From positions 18,046-82,045 of the IMG/VR virus record IMGVR_UViG_3300037587_000923: a stretch of DNA of 64,000 nucleotides; one strand, given 5' to 3'. Shown here piece by piece: positions 1 to 7,900 of the stretch; within the stretch, counting starts at the first letter, position 1, and each line of letters starts with the position of its first letter. Position numbers and translations under genes: made by a program. The notes below the pieces were generated by a model. It did no database searches. It worked only from the letters and a program-made list of their open reading frames with translations, and was not told the origin of the DNA. Origin of the DNA: a virus.

Positions 1-1
1 A

Positions 2-226
2 ATAACAAACAGGGCTCCGGAAAAGGAAGTTGTTAAGATAGGCTGCGGCACCAGATATGGCCCGTGTGTGACAATCAAACGAAGTGGCGTCGAGTGGACG
101 GAACACAAGAGTATAAATATTAGAAAGGGCATTAAATCAGCTAATATAGCTATAAGAATGCAGGCTAGGCTTGACGCTTATCTTCTTGCCGAAGCTATGA
201 AGAAGGCAGATGGGGCTGGGCTATGA
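2..226 (+). CDS. Partial small protein, C-terminal end of a tandem paralog family
   Basis: Only the last 74 codons lie in the window; the gene starts to the left. The frame is open from base 2 and stops at TGA 224-226, overlapping the ATG of the next gene. The C-terminus (LDAYLLAEAMKKADGAG) matches the ends of the next three proteins (AYLVTEAMKKAG, AYLVSKAMEDAS, AHLVAEKMMES), so this is the fourth member of a tandemly duplicated family. The zinc-ribbon part expected at the N-terminus is outside the window. Function unknown. Confidence 0.7.
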   Translation: MTNRAPEKEVVKIGCGTRYGPCVTIKRSGVEWTEHKSINIRKGIKSANIAIRMQARLDAYLLAEAMKKADGAGL

Positions 227-561
227 TGTCCGCCAAAGAAATATTCTCAACCTTATTGATTTGTCCTGCTTGTGGATCTGGTAAGTTTGGTGAACTAAAA
301 ATTGGCCGTGACGAATGCTATGCATGTGACCGGTGCAAGAATACATTCAGTTATGATTACTTAACGAGGGCCGTCATGATAAGAACGGGCAGAGAAGAAC
401 GGTTGATGATAATGATAACAAAGGGATTAGGACCACTAGGCTGGTCAAGGCTTGGTGGTTCAGCCATTATTCGTGGTGGTGATCTTAGAGATATCAATGA
501 TCGAATAAACATTAGGTGGGGTGCGTATCTGGTAACCGAAGCTATGAAGAAGGCGGGGTAA
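223..561 (+). CDS. Small zinc-ribbon protein, tandem paralog
   Basis: 112 residues. Two CxxC knuckles near the N-terminus (CPACGSGKFG, then CDRCKN about 20 residues later) form a probable zinc ribbon, followed by a basic middle and a C-terminal helix ending AYLVTEAMKKAG shared with its neighbours. The start is ATG 223 or the adjacent ATG 226, overlapping the upstream stop. It belongs to a four-gene tandem array of diverged copies. The role is unknown; nucleic-acid or protein binding is an inference from the zinc ribbon only. Confidence 0.75.
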   Translation: MMSAKEIFSTLLICPACGSGKFGELKIGRDECYACDRCKNTFSYDYLTRAVMIRTGREERLMIMITKGLGPLGWSRLGGSAIIRGGDLRDINDRINIRWGAYLVTEAMKKAG

Positions 562-565
562 CATT

Positions 566-940
566 ATGAATAATCCAGCTCTAAAACCCAAAGCTGTGCC
601 AGCTTTTCATGGTGCCCTTCTATGTCCTGAGTGTGGGAATGATGCTTACTTTAGCGAGAAGTTTGCCGCCAATGCATTCAATCTCATATGCTCTCAATGT
701 TCGCTTAACATGCAGTTGATGTGCTATGAAAATATAACGAGAGCATCTGTAGTTGCTAAGGGGATTATGAAGTGGTCTATAGCTTTTCATGATAAACAAA
801 GATATCCTCGGTGGATTTTTAGAGGCAGTCCCAAGACTTATCAATACGATAAGGACTTGTTGCGTGAAGTCAATAATAGGATTACTGCTGAGCTATGGCC
901 AGCCTATTTAGTATCTAAGGCTATGGAGGATGCATCATGA
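566..940 (+). CDS. Small zinc-ribbon protein, tandem paralog
   Basis: 124 residues, starting four bases after the previous stop. Knuckles LLCPECGN and ICSQC are spaced as in a zinc ribbon. The C-terminal block (INxRI then PAYLVSKAM) aligns with genes on both sides, showing duplication and divergence. The stop overlaps the next start (ATGA at 937). Function unknown. Confidence 0.75.
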   Translation: MNNPALKPKAVPAFHGALLCPECGNDAYFSEKFAANAFNLICSQCSLNMQLMCYENITRASVVAKGIMKWSIAFHDKQRYPRWIFRGSPKTYQYDKDLLREVNNRITAELWPAYLVSKAMEDAS

Positions 941-1326
941 ACATAAAAGAATTCAATCCATTCGAAGATGTGCTGGTCTGTCCTGAGTGTGGAAAGGACG
1001 ACTTCTCAGTTCTTAATGTTTCAAGAACTGAGAAGTCTATATATACAGCGGCATGTGCTCATTGTAAGATGCGGTTCCTGGCAGAAAGCTATACCGAATG
1101 GCCCAACGATTTTGAGGTCTCTCGTAGGGTAAGGGCGAGAGGGGTCAAAGTAAATTCAAATGACGATAGTTGGGGCATACTATTCTGTGAAGGCAAGGAG
1201 CCTGAGTGGAGATGGATGAGAGGAGGACAGCCCCCTAAAACCAGAAAGGCGTCGATGGCAAACAAAGAGATTCAAGAGCGATGGATTGCTCATTTAGTAG
1301 CAGAAAAAATGATGGAGAGCCAATAG
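937..1326 (+). CDS. Small zinc-ribbon protein, tandem paralog
   Basis: 129 residues. It has CPECGKDDF and, about 20 residues on, CAHCKMRF, then a C-terminal helix with ERWIAHLVAEKMMES like its neighbours. Translationally coupled to the upstream paralog through an ATGA overlap. It is the last of the left-end family. No function can be assigned beyond probable zinc binding. Confidence 0.75.
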   Translation: MNIKEFNPFEDVLVCPECGKDDFSVLNVSRTEKSIYTAACAHCKMRFLAESYTEWPNDFEVSRRVRARGVKVNSNDDSWGILFCEGKEPEWRWMRGGQPPKTRKASMANKEIQERWIAHLVAEKMMESQ

Positions 1327-1345
1327 AGAGGAGGTGAATATAGAA

Positions 1346-1531
1346 ATGGCAGAGCATGAATATATAGAGAAGGTTGAGACAGAGCACACAGGCGGCGGAG
1401 TTATGGTCGACTATGTGCACCTGAAGTCTGGTCAGGTACTTGGAGTATCAGACGAGTGTGTGGTGTTATATGAAGATGAAGACGCCGTGCATGAAGGAGA
1501 GCGTAGCGGACAAAAGATCGAGTTGGAGTGA
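1346..1531 (+). CDS. Small acidic hypothetical protein
   Basis: 61 residues from ATG 1346, which follows a GAGGAGG ribosome site at about 1328. A GTG at 1334 is in frame but overlaps that ribosome site, so it is not chosen. The protein is acidic, with a central beta-like segment (VDYVHLKSGQVLGV). The stop overlaps the next gene. Not recognised. Confidence 0.6.
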   Translation: MAEHEYIEKVETEHTGGGVMVDYVHLKSGQVLGVSDECVVLYEDEDAVHEGERSGQKIELE

Positions 1532-1533
1532 CT

Positions 1534-1860
1534 ATGACAGAGATCTCTCGCCAGAGGAAGTGGCAACTTAAAAAACTACAAGAAGATAATTGTGTAAGTT
1601 GCGGGCATCCTCTAAATAAATACAAGCAGTTTTGCGATGATTGTAGCGCGAAGAAGAGGCGCTATTACTGGAAGAACAAGAAGAGGCTAGAAGATCTTGT
1701 CCTGAGGCATGGAGAGCAGAATCGCAAATGGATAGTAGATGCTTTAGCCTGGGCGAGGATAGAAGTCAAAGAAGGCAGGCTCAAGAGAGGCTTCGATAAG
1801 GAGTTATTTGTTGAAGAGACACTAGGTAGAGGAAGGAGGCCATATGAACGATCTTATTAG
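1534..1860 (+). CDS. Basic zinc-finger-like hypothetical protein
   Basis: 108 residues from ATG 1534 (an in-frame GTG at 1528 is possible). CVSCGHPLNKYKQFCDDC is a four-cysteine zinc knuckle near the N-terminus, followed by a strongly basic helical stretch (KKRRYYWKNKKR) suited to nucleic-acid binding. It sits in the left accessory operon with short overlaps on both sides. The specific role is unknown. Confidence 0.65.
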   Translation: MTEISRQRKWQLKKLQEDNCVSCGHPLNKYKQFCDDCSAKKRRYYWKNKKRLEDLVLRHGEQNRKWIVDALAWARIEVKEGRLKRGFDKELFVEETLGRGRRPYERSY

Positions 1861-1978
1861 GGATGTAGGCTCGTGGATATTTATAGCTGTCAACTTGACC
1901 ATAGCCGTAATATGTGCCAGGTTTGCGATCGGAAATCATTTAAAAAAGAAAGCGAGGAAAAATCATGGAGAACAATAA
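1844..1978 (+). CDS. Small single-span membrane protein
   Basis: 44 residues from ATG 1844 after an AGGAAGGAGG ribosome site; it overlaps both neighbours in other frames. One hydrophobic segment (WIFIAVNLTIAVICARFAI) is followed by a lysine-rich tail, predicting a single membrane span. Function unknown; small membrane proteins of this kind are common in phage accessory regions. Confidence 0.55.
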   Translation: MNDLIRDVGSWIFIAVNLTIAVICARFAIGNHLKKKARKNHGEQ

Positions 1979-2828
1979 AGTTGGTAATGTATTTGAAAAG
2001 GGTGTGCTTGTGAACTTAACATCGAGTGTGTGGGGTGGTAAGAGAAAGATACCATCCTCTTACTTAAATAGGCAGGACGCTGATCCTGACTTCATCACGG
2101 CGCATAAGCTTCTTGTAGACAAGGAGAGCATCGAACCTATAGAGAAGGCCAGAGGTGCGGCAAGGAGTTGGCTTCAGAACAGGAGCCTTCCCTTCCCTAT
2201 CAAAGGAGTACTGTTCGTGCCGAAGGATATCATCGATCGCGTTGATGAAAAACTTCAGGGTTTTCAGGACGACTTCTATGAGAAGGTGAATGAATTCCTG
2301 GAGAAGTACGATGCTATAAAAATACAGTCCAAGGAAAAGCTGGGAGAGCTCTACAATCCTTCTGACTATCCAGACGACGTGAACTCGAGATTTAATTTCT
2401 CGTGGAACTTCTTCATCATGGATTCTCCGGACAACTTAAGCGCTATCTCGCCGGCATTGTATGCCAGAGAGAATCATAAGTTCCAGGTTGCCATGAAAAG
2501 CTTTGAGGAGACAGCCATGGCCACGCTGAGGGATAACTTCGGTAAGATGATAGGTAACATGGCAGAGAAGATGACTGGGACCGGCAAGAACGGCAAGTGT
2601 AAAGTCTTCCGTGATTCCCTTATAGGTAATATCAGGGAATTCATCGATGAATTCGGGTACCTCAATGTGGTGGCTGAGGACACAAAGCTCGAGAGGCTCG
2701 TCGGTATAGCCAAGGCAGCTATAGAGGGCGTCTCTGCCCAGGACTTAAGGGACAACAAGATACTAAGAGATGGCCTCTCTGTCAGCATGGGAGAGATACT
2801 CGAGGAGCTGGAGAAGGAGGACTCGTGA
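1965..2828 (+). CDS. Hypothetical protein, DUF3150-like
   Basis: 287 residues, largely helical. The N-terminal segment GVLVNLTSSVWGGKRKI followed by a charged helical body resembles, from memory, the DUF3150 family seen in phages and plasmids; this is unverified. No catalytic motif is visible. Start ATG 1965 follows GAGGAAA. The stop overlaps the GTG start of the next membrane protein, so it is co-translated in the left operon. Confidence 0.6.
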   Translation: MENNKVGNVFEKGVLVNLTSSVWGGKRKIPSSYLNRQDADPDFITAHKLLVDKESIEPIEKARGAARSWLQNRSLPFPIKGVLFVPKDIIDRVDEKLQGFQDDFYEKVNEFLEKYDAIKIQSKEKLGELYNPSDYPDDVNSRFNFSWNFFIMDSPDNLSAISPALYARENHKFQVAMKSFEETAMATLRDNFGKMIGNMAEKMTGTGKNGKCKVFRDSLIGNIREFIDEFGYLNVVAEDTKLERLVGIAKAAIEGVSAQDLRDNKILRDGLSVSMGEILEELEKEDS

Positions 2829-3004
2829 ACTGGACAGGCGTGTTAATAGTATGGGGGTTGGTGGGCATCATACTAACTCCCATGCTGCCCAGGCCAGGCA
2901 CTCGACTGCAGGCCACTCTTCTGCTTATCATTAGCGGGCCGGCAGGCTGGTATTTCTTTATCAAGATGACCATACAGCTGTACCTATATGACAGAACTTA
3001 CTGA
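2825..3004 (+). CDS. Small two-span membrane protein
   Basis: 59 residues from GTG 2825, overlapping the previous stop (GTGA). Two hydrophobic stretches (VLIVWGLVGIILTPML and ATLLLIISGPAGWYFFI) are separated by a short basic loop, predicting a hairpin membrane protein. Coupled translation supports it being real. Function unknown; a minor holin-like or exclusion role cannot be excluded. Confidence 0.55.
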   Translation: MNWTGVLIVWGLVGIILTPMLPRPGTRLQATLLLIISGPAGWYFFIKMTIQLYLYDRTY

Positions 3005-3038
3005 GGATTCAGCATGCAGAAAAAGGAGGAGGATTAAG

Positions 3039-3170
3039 ATGCTATATTTTATTGCGGTATGCTCTCTTGTTGGAGCAAATGTCTGGTACTATCTTGGCGA
3101 CACTGTTAGCGGTTCTATTTTTGTAGCAACCACCTTTATAGTGATGGCCATAAAAAACATACCACGTTAA
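3039..3170 (+). CDS. Small membrane protein
   Basis: 43 residues from ATG 3039, chosen because a strong AGGAGGAGG ribosome site precedes it; an upstream ATG at 2988 lacks one. The hydrophobic segments MLYFIAVCSLVGANVWYYL and GSIFVATTFIVMAI indicate two spans. Function unknown. Confidence 0.55.
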   Translation: MLYFIAVCSLVGANVWYYLGDTVSGSIFVATTFIVMAIKNIPR

Positions 3171-3175
3171 TTGTC

Positions 3176-3586
3176 ATGCAGAAAAAGAAGAGAACGGTAA
3201 TCTGTGACTACTGTAAAGAGAAGACTATCCTAGTGCCTGACACTAAGGTATACGGAAGGTCTTATGGAGGCAAGCTATGGATATGCGTTCCTTGTGATGC
3301 CTGGGTGGGGTGTCACAAGGGCAGTAAGGACCATGCTCCGCTTGGAAGGCTGGCCAATGATGAGCTGAGAAGGTGGAAAATAAGGGCTCACGCTGCATTC
3401 GACCCTTTATGGAAGGCCAAAATAAGGATAGATAAGTGTTCGCAGTCTGAGGCAAGGAAGGCCGGCTATGTGTGGCTGGCTAATGAATTGGGTATAGAGC
3501 TCAAGAAGTGTCACATAGGATATATGGACGTAGCTATGTGCGAGAAGGTGGTTAAGCTGTGTAAGTCGATCGGAAAGGAACAATAA
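3176..3586 (+). CDS. Zinc-finger domain protein, DUF3268-like
   Basis: 136 residues. The N-terminus has VICDYCKEKT, WICVPCDAWVGCH and KDHAPLGRLAN, the layout of the phage zinc-finger family DUF3268, in which a ribbon precedes a helical C-terminal domain. Family recall is from memory and not searched. A helical section with more cysteines (KLCKSIGKEQ) ends the protein. Its role in phages is not established; DNA or RNA binding is an inference. Confidence 0.65.
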   Translation: MQKKKRTVICDYCKEKTILVPDTKVYGRSYGGKLWICVPCDAWVGCHKGSKDHAPLGRLANDELRRWKIRAHAAFDPLWKAKIRIDKCSQSEARKAGYVWLANELGIELKKCHIGYMDVAMCEKVVKLCKSIGKEQ

Positions 3587-3608
3587 AAATTTAGGAAAGG
3601 AGGAGATT

Positions 3609-3926
3609 ATGTCAAGCACATTTAAGCCGGAAGGCGAGTTCGGGTATTCTACAAGATGGTTGTTCTTCATAGTATTTTGCATCATAGTGCTATCTATCGT
3701 TGGGTACTTAGGTATGTATACCAACGTATTTGTAGAGAGAAAAGTCTTTGAGCAGAGCTACCAATATAAGGCTGGCATGGAGCAGCAGTCGGCAGTGTGG
3801 CAGGCGTCTATTGCTGAGATAGATCGGAAGATCACGGATCCTAATCTGACAGCTACCGAGAGAAACAATCTCGAAGCTCAGAGGTCGGCACTTAACATTC
3901 AACTTAACGCAATAATAAGGAGGTAG
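3609..3926 (+). CDS. Membrane-anchored coiled-coil protein
   Basis: 105 residues, start ATG 3609 with an AAAGGAGGAG ribosome site. A transmembrane helix (WLFFIVFCIIVLSIVGYLGM, residues about 18-37) is followed by a soluble helical region rich in Gln and Glu. It is paired directly with the lipoprotein downstream; such membrane protein and lipoprotein pairs recur in phage genomes, function unknown. Confidence 0.65.
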   Translation: MSSTFKPEGEFGYSTRWLFFIVFCIIVLSIVGYLGMYTNVFVERKVFEQSYQYKAGMEQQSAVWQASIAEIDRKITDPNLTATERNNLEAQRSALNIQLNAIIRR

Positions 3927-3930
3927 GATT

Positions 3931-4488
3931 TTGAAAAGATTTATGATGGTAGTATTGCTACTGGTATCCGCAGTTTTCATGATGGGTATATCTTCTTGCG
4001 ATACTCAGGAGGATAAGGACAATAAGGCAGTGTCAATGCAGCAATCTCAGTATGCCAAAGCCCAACCTGTACCTGTATTCAACTGGTCTCTTGAGCGTCA
4101 CCTGATAGCCCAGCTCTACCAGATCAGGAATATGAAAGCAGCAACTCATTCGGTATGGCGGTCTGACAGGGGTATGATTGAAGGGGATTGTCCGAGTATA
4201 GGCTTTGGGCTTCCCTATGACACCAGCCTGACAAATCCACTTCAAGGAGTGCATGTATCCGGCCAAGGCGGAGTTGCCGCTATAGAACAGGCTGAACCGA
4301 ATGGTATATTCGCCAGCAAGAATACTGCTGCTACGTGGGTGATGTGTACAGGGGCTGCGGGGATAATTGAACCTGTATATGTAGAGGCAAGGGTTACCGC
4401 CTATCCGTATCCGGTAAAGGTCAGCTACGGGACGAATCGGGTGACCAAGGCCGGTAAAAGTACTGTTAAATTAAGAACCTCAAAATAA
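3931..4488 (+). CDS. Lipoprotein
   Basis: 185 residues from TTG 3931 preceded by AAGGAGG. The N-terminus is a type II signal peptide: basic KR, hydrophobic VVLLLVSAVFMMG and a lipobox ISSC, so the mature protein should start at Cys 23 and be lipid-anchored. The mature part has a central segment with no known motif. A hairpin follows the gene at about 4498. The role is unknown; envelope modification or exclusion is possible. Confidence 0.7.
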   Translation: MKRFMMVVLLLVSAVFMMGISSCDTQEDKDNKAVSMQQSQYAKAQPVPVFNWSLERHLIAQLYQIRNMKAATHSVWRSDRGMIEGDCPSIGFGLPYDTSLTNPLQGVHVSGQGGVAAIEQAEPNGIFASKNTAATWVMCTGAAGIIEPVYVEARVTAYPYPVKVSYGTNRVTKAGKSTVKLRTSK

Positions 4489-4497
4489 ATCTTTAGC

Positions 4498-4521
4498 CTG
4501 CCCTTGAATTATCGAGGGCAG
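4498..4521 (+). terminator. Hairpin after the lipoprotein gene, possible terminator
   Basis: CTGCCCT pairs with AGGGCAG over a 10-base loop, just after the lipoprotein stop. No T-run follows, so it may be a weak or factor-dependent terminator, or an RNA-stabilising hairpin. Confidence 0.4.
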
Positions 4522-4553
4522 CACTAAGGATTTATTAAAGAAAGGAGGTTGCT

Positions 4554-4877
4554 ATGAAGCAGCAGATAATTTGCCCTGAATGCAAGGATAAAAACCGGAA
4601 AATGTTCAAGACAGATACTCCATACCATGGCGAGTATGTGAAGTTTATCTCGGGACATGCATTAAGAGACTTTGTGTGTGATCACTGTGCGACAGAAATA
4701 GAGGCAGGCACTGAATGCTGCGCTTTCTCGATATGGGCTGATCACGGCAGACATCCTTACTATCCTTGGGAGCATGAATTTATAGAGTTTATAGACGAGG
4801 AGAGTCTTAAGGTAGCAAATGAAGTCAATGATGTTATGGCAAAGTTAGATAATAAAAAGGAGTATACCGATGGATAG
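4554..4877 (+). CDS. Cysteine-rich zinc-ribbon hypothetical protein
   Basis: 107 residues after a strong AAAGGAGG site. Two cysteine pairs (CPECKDKN and VCDHCATEIEAGTECC) suggest a zinc ribbon, followed by an acidic C-terminal half. Its stop overlaps the start of the J-domain gene, so they are co-translated. Function unknown. Confidence 0.65.
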   Translation: MKQQIICPECKDKNRKMFKTDTPYHGEYVKFISGHALRDFVCDHCATEIEAGTECCAFSIWADHGRHPYYPWEHEFIEFIDEESLKVANEVNDVMAKLDNKKEYTDG

Positions 4878-5472
4878 AGATTATTACAAGATACTTGGGA
4901 TAAAGAAGGGTGCCACGCGAGATCAGGTCAGGAGAGCTTATAGAGTCCTCTCTAAGAACCATCACCCTGACGTCAATGGTGGCGACAGTGATGAGTTCCT
5001 TAAGATAAAGAAGGCTCACGACGTACTGCTTGATCAAAAGGGCCGTAAGTTTTACGATACTTATGGATGTGAGGAGGGAGGCGAGAAGTTCAAGAATGTA
5101 GTAGCGACATTCAGAAATATCATTAAGTCTCTTATGAAAAAATACAGACCGGAAGAGCTCCCTTATCAGATCGAAAAAACAATAGTGTCGACCATAAGCA
5201 AGTATGAGAGTGATATCAGGAGAGCAGAGGAGGGCATCGCGGGACTGGAGATGACATTAACCAAACTAAGAAAGGGCAGTGCCAACAAGGACCTTCTTAA
5301 GTTGGCCACTGAGACACTCATCGATGATAACAAGGCGGCTATAGCGGCAAGCAACAATCACCTCGATATCCTTAATACCATGAAGAAGATAGTCGAGGGG
5401 TATGACATCCAATATCCGGAAGCTTCTCGGCATAATACTTGGAACCTGTCGTCAACGACTGGGACAATGTAG
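4870..5472 (+). CDS. J-domain (DnaJ-like) protein
   Basis: 200 residues. Residues 1-68 are a full J-domain: DYYKILGIKKGATRDQVRRA, then the diagnostic HPD inside NHHPDVNGG, and ending FYDTYGCEEG. J-domains stimulate the ATPase of Hsp70 (DnaK). There is no Gly/Phe region or zinc domain; instead the rest is a helical, probably coiled-coil region (residues 100-170). A phage J-protein could recruit host DnaK to replication or virion assembly, as lambda uses host DnaJ; that role here is inference. Confidence 0.85.
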   Translation: MDRDYYKILGIKKGATRDQVRRAYRVLSKNHHPDVNGGDSDEFLKIKKAHDVLLDQKGRKFYDTYGCEEGGEKFKNVVATFRNIIKSLMKKYRPEELPYQIEKTIVSTISKYESDIRRAEEGIAGLEMTLTKLRKGSANKDLLKLATETLIDDNKAAIAASNNHLDILNTMKKIVEGYDIQYPEASRHNTWNLSSTTGTM

Positions 5473-5483
5473 TAGGAGTTGGC

Positions 5484-5771
5484 ATGGCTAACTACTGGGA
5501 AGATATAGAGCACTCATTCAAGGCCCAGATATGTGAAGACGATGAGTTTGCCAAGAAGATTTATGCTGCATGCACCAATATAGAATGGAAACACAACGAT
5601 GGGTCAGTGGGAGGAGAGTCTTTCAGGGCGGCCGCAGCTATCATTGCTATGATTAGAGAGAAGGGGGAAAACTACATGGATTGGTACTGTTGTAGCCCTG
5701 AAGGAGTTGTAGATTGGGAAATAGAGGTAATCATGGCGATGATGGGGTGGACTTTCGACAAGATGAAGTGA
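5484..5771 (+). CDS. Small hypothetical protein
   Basis: 95 residues from ATG 5484, chosen for the TAGGAG site at 5472 that overlaps the J-domain gene stop; a longer frame from 5439 would overlap that gene. Acidic and tryptophan-rich, with no recognisable motif. Confidence 0.55.
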   Translation: MANYWEDIEHSFKAQICEDDEFAKKIYAACTNIEWKHNDGSVGGESFRAAAAIIAMIREKGENYMDWYCCSPEGVVDWEIEVIMAMMGWTFDKMK

Positions 5772-5800
5772 AGGGTAACAAGGAAGAGTGAAGGGGGCTG

Positions 5801-5893
5801 ATGGATACCATAATGTTCTGGCTCCATGCAGCCCCTTCTATTGTTTTGTTTTTCTGCTTGCTGAAATTACTGAGGAAGGACAAAAAACCGTGA
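5801..5893 (+). CDS. Very small membrane peptide
   Basis: 30 residues from ATG 5801 after AAGGGGGC. One hydrophobic helix (IMFWLHAAPSIVLFFCLL) and a basic tail. It is the last + strand gene before the convergent lysis cassette. It may be real or chance. Confidence 0.35.
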   Translation: MDTIMFWLHAAPSIVLFFCLLKLLRKDKKP

Positions 5894-5920
5894 GCGCCTT
5901 GCCCGGGTAAGGAATAAACT

Positions 5921-6217
5921 TCACTTCTCCTCGAGGCAAGTCTCAGCCTTCTCCATGATATAATCAATATAGTTTTTATCGTAGCAAGCGAGGTCACCAT
6001 CGTAAGGGTGAGGCTTAGGCTCACTGTTGTCAAGTTGAACAACGTCATCAAAGAAACAGTTATCGGCCTCTTCGATAATGAAGCCGATATATTCCTTGTC
6101 ATAACACACCACGTTACTGTTGGCGGGAAATAGAGCAGACTTCCTACTTTCTGGAACTACGCCTTTTCCTCCGAAGCAACCTATCATAGATACTAGACAC
6201 ACGCACATCAACATCAT
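5921..6217 (-). CDS. Outer-membrane spanin candidate (o-spanin lipoprotein)
   Basis: 98 residues from ATG 6217. The start MMLMCVCLVSMIGC is a type II signal peptide with lipobox (SMIGC), giving a lipid-anchored protein of about 85 residues with two similar CYDKxYIxxIxExAxxC blocks. Its first third overlaps the preceding membrane gene in another frame. A TM-anchored protein with an overlapping lipoprotein, next to an amidase, is the standard spanin layout; these fuse inner and outer membranes in the last lysis step. The repeated cysteine blocks are unusual for Rz1-type proteins. Confidence 0.65.
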   Translation of the reverse strand: MMLMCVCLVSMIGCFGGKGVVPESRKSALFPANSNVVCYDKEYIGFIIEEADNCFFDDVVQLDNSEPKPHPYDGDLACYDKNYIDYIMEKAETCLEEK

Positions 6218-6368
6218 CCTGATTATCTTCAATATCTGCAAGCTCCTCTCTTCTCTTTTCTCGATCCTTAACCCTGGCCCTCTGCCTACCCTCGGGTGTA
6301 TCCTTTGATTTAATAAGATAAGTGACAAGCCCCAGGATACTCGCGATGATAGTAAATATGCTACCCAT
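6144..6368 (-). CDS. Inner-membrane spanin candidate (i-spanin)
   Basis: 74 residues. The N-terminal hydrophobic helix (IFTIIASILGLVTYLI) is followed by a highly charged helical periplasmic region (RQRARVKDREKRREELADIE), as in Rz-type i-spanins though shorter. It overlaps the lipoprotein gene and the upstream holin-like gene. The assignment rests on topology and position within the lysis cassette, not on sequence similarity. Confidence 0.55.
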   Translation of the reverse strand: MGSIFTIIASILGLVTYLIKSKDTPEGRQRARVKDREKRREELADIEDNQDDVDVRVSSIYDRLLRRKRRSSRK

Positions 6369-6660
6369 TGCGGCTTAACCACCAATTACGAGCGAGGGAT
6401 AATCCTTTGTCGGCCACATGGACTACGCCTGCATTAGCCGCGACATAGGCCTGCCAATTCTCGGCTGTTATTTTTACTTCCTGAAAGTAGGCCAGTAGAC
6501 CCAAGACAGCGCTTACAGCCACAGTCTCTCCCATGCATTTTATATCAAATGTCTCACCTTTCTTCTGCTTGGACAGGAAGGACCATAACCCTATGCTTAT
6601 GCCGGTTGTAACAGAAAGTGCTACCGCCTTTACCAATACCATCAATACTTCCATTTCCAT
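6361..6660 (-). CDS. Holin candidate (two-span membrane protein)
   Basis: 99 residues, start ATG 6660 with an AAAGGAGGAA site. Two hydrophobic stretches (about residues 6-28 and 46-60) flank a basic loop with SKQKKGE. It lies directly between an amidase and the spanin pair, the expected position for a holin. No holin family is recognised from sequence, so topology and location carry the call. Confidence 0.55.
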   Translation of the reverse strand: MEMEVLMVLVKAVALSVTTGISIGLWSFLSKQKKGETFDIKCMGETVAVSAVLGLLAYFQEVKITAENWQAYVAANAGVVHVADKGLSLARNWWLSRNG

Positions 6661-6699
6661 CTTATTCCTCCTTTAGTTTATTGTTTATTTTTTTAAATT

Positions 6700-7296
6700 T
6701 TAATCTAAAGCTCCTTCTTCCTCGTTGCGATAATCAACCATGCCTTTAGTTAACAGCCTGGCTATGAGAAAGGGTGCTGCCGGAGAACTCAAGACCCCTA
6801 TCTCTTTAGTGTTGTCCAGGAAGCCCATCTCTATGAGGGCACATGGCATTTGATATTTTAACTGCCTTAGAACAAAAAAGTTATCCGTTCTCTTTACCCC
6901 TCTGTGTTTATGGTTAGGGATGATGGCGTCTATGCAGGGGACGAGAACATTGGCCAGCTTATCAGAACCTATACTGTACTCAGGCACCCATATCTCCTCA
7001 CCCTTAGCTTCCGGGTCCCCATCATTATCTTCGTCTGGGTCGGCATTGGTATGTAGAGAGAGGAAGGCATCGCCTTTGTTTTCCATAGCGATGTCAGCTC
7101 TACTACTGAGGCTGACGTAGTAATCAAAATCTCTGGTCAGCACAACATCAAAGTTATTAGACTCGAGGAGGGCCTTTGTGGCGTAGGCCACCAACATCGT
7201 GATGTCCTTCTCTCTTATGCCTTTGAATTTTGCCCCAAAAGCTTTCCCTCCGTGCCCGGGGTCAAGTATTATTTTTATCTTCTCACCAGTCAACAT
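6700..7296 (-). CDS. N-acetylmuramoyl-L-alanine amidase (endolysin), Amidase_3 type
   Basis: 198 residues, the whole protein being one catalytic domain. KIILDPGHGG carries the first zinc His, REKD the conserved Glu, SLHTNAD the second His, and ALIEMGFLDN the catalytic Glu, in the order seen in Amidase_3 (AmiC/CwlM-type) zinc amidases. It cleaves the bond between MurNAc and L-Ala in peptidoglycan. No signal peptide, so export should depend on the holin. There is no cell-wall-binding domain. It begins inside the end of the upstream exported-protein gene. Confidence 0.9.
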   Translation of the reverse strand: MLTGEKIKIILDPGHGGKAFGAKFKGIREKDITMLVAYATKALLESNNFDVVLTRDFDYYVSLSSRADIAMENKGDAFLSLHTNADPDEDNDGDPEAKGEEIWVPEYSIGSDKLANVLVPCIDAIIPNHKHRGVKRTDNFFVLRQLKYQMPCALIEMGFLDNTKEIGVLSSPAAPFLIARLLTKGMVDYRNEEEGALD

Positions 7297-7900
7297 ATAA
7301 TTCTACACCTCCTTCAAGTTCTCTATCGTAACCATACCTCTTGCTCCTGGAATGGTACAACCTAACACCTTTCCACGGCACAATCACCTTAAATTCGTTC
7401 CTGTAATCCCCGGACTCTTTAGGTATAATGTTGTGCTGGTAAGTATATTTTAAACTGTACTCGCCATGGACAGCCTTGACTCTATATGATCCTAAGCCTA
7501 CGCTTTCTGTGCCTACCTTAGCATTGTGTACAAGGTAAGTGCTGAGGGTCCATATGCTCGTCAATTTATAGGACGGGCCTACACCCAGCTCATTCTCCTT
7601 TATGTCCCTGATATTATCAAAGGACGCCTTGTCGTAAAAGCCCATAGACAACTTCTCGTTTATCTCATGAGAAGACTTTATGAGGAGGCTACCTTTGTCG
7701 CCGCACACAACACCCATAGATCTACAGAAAGAGTACTCTGCCAAAAAGCTCAGGTGTTCTACTTTGTCCTTGGCCTTGATCTTAATGGCATTAGCGGCTG
7801 TGCTGCCATTGAGTATGGAGGATAGATCGACGGAAAGCTCTCCGGAAAAGGATGTGGCGGGTAGTATTAGTGCGATGAATATAGCGAGGCATCTAATCAT
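7283..7900 (-). CDS. Secreted beta-rich protein, possible outer-membrane protein (DUF481-like)
   Basis: 205 residues from ATG 7900 (an in-frame GTG at 7912 is possible). A Sec signal peptide (MIRCLAIFIALILPATSFSG) is followed by alternating beta-strand segments, many ending in aromatic residues, in the style of DUF481/YdiY outer-membrane barrels; the last residue is Trp. A phage-encoded barrel in the lysis region could change host receptors or block superinfection; this is inference. The family call is from memory. Confidence 0.5.
   Translation of the reverse strand: MIRCLAIFIALILPATSFSGELSVDLSSILNGSTAANAIKIKAKDKVEHLSFLAEYSFCRSMGVVCGDKGSLLIKSSHEINEKLSMGFYDKASFDNIRDIKENELGVGPSYKLTSIWTLSTYLVHNAKVGTESVGLGSYRVKAVHGEYSLKYTYQHNIIPKESGDYRNEFKVIVPWKGVRLYHSRSKRYGYDRELEGGVELYVDW

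Noticed and set aside
5731-6102. Minus-strand ORF of 123 residues
   Set aside because: Overlaps convincing genes in other frames and lacks a ribosome site or sensible protein composition.
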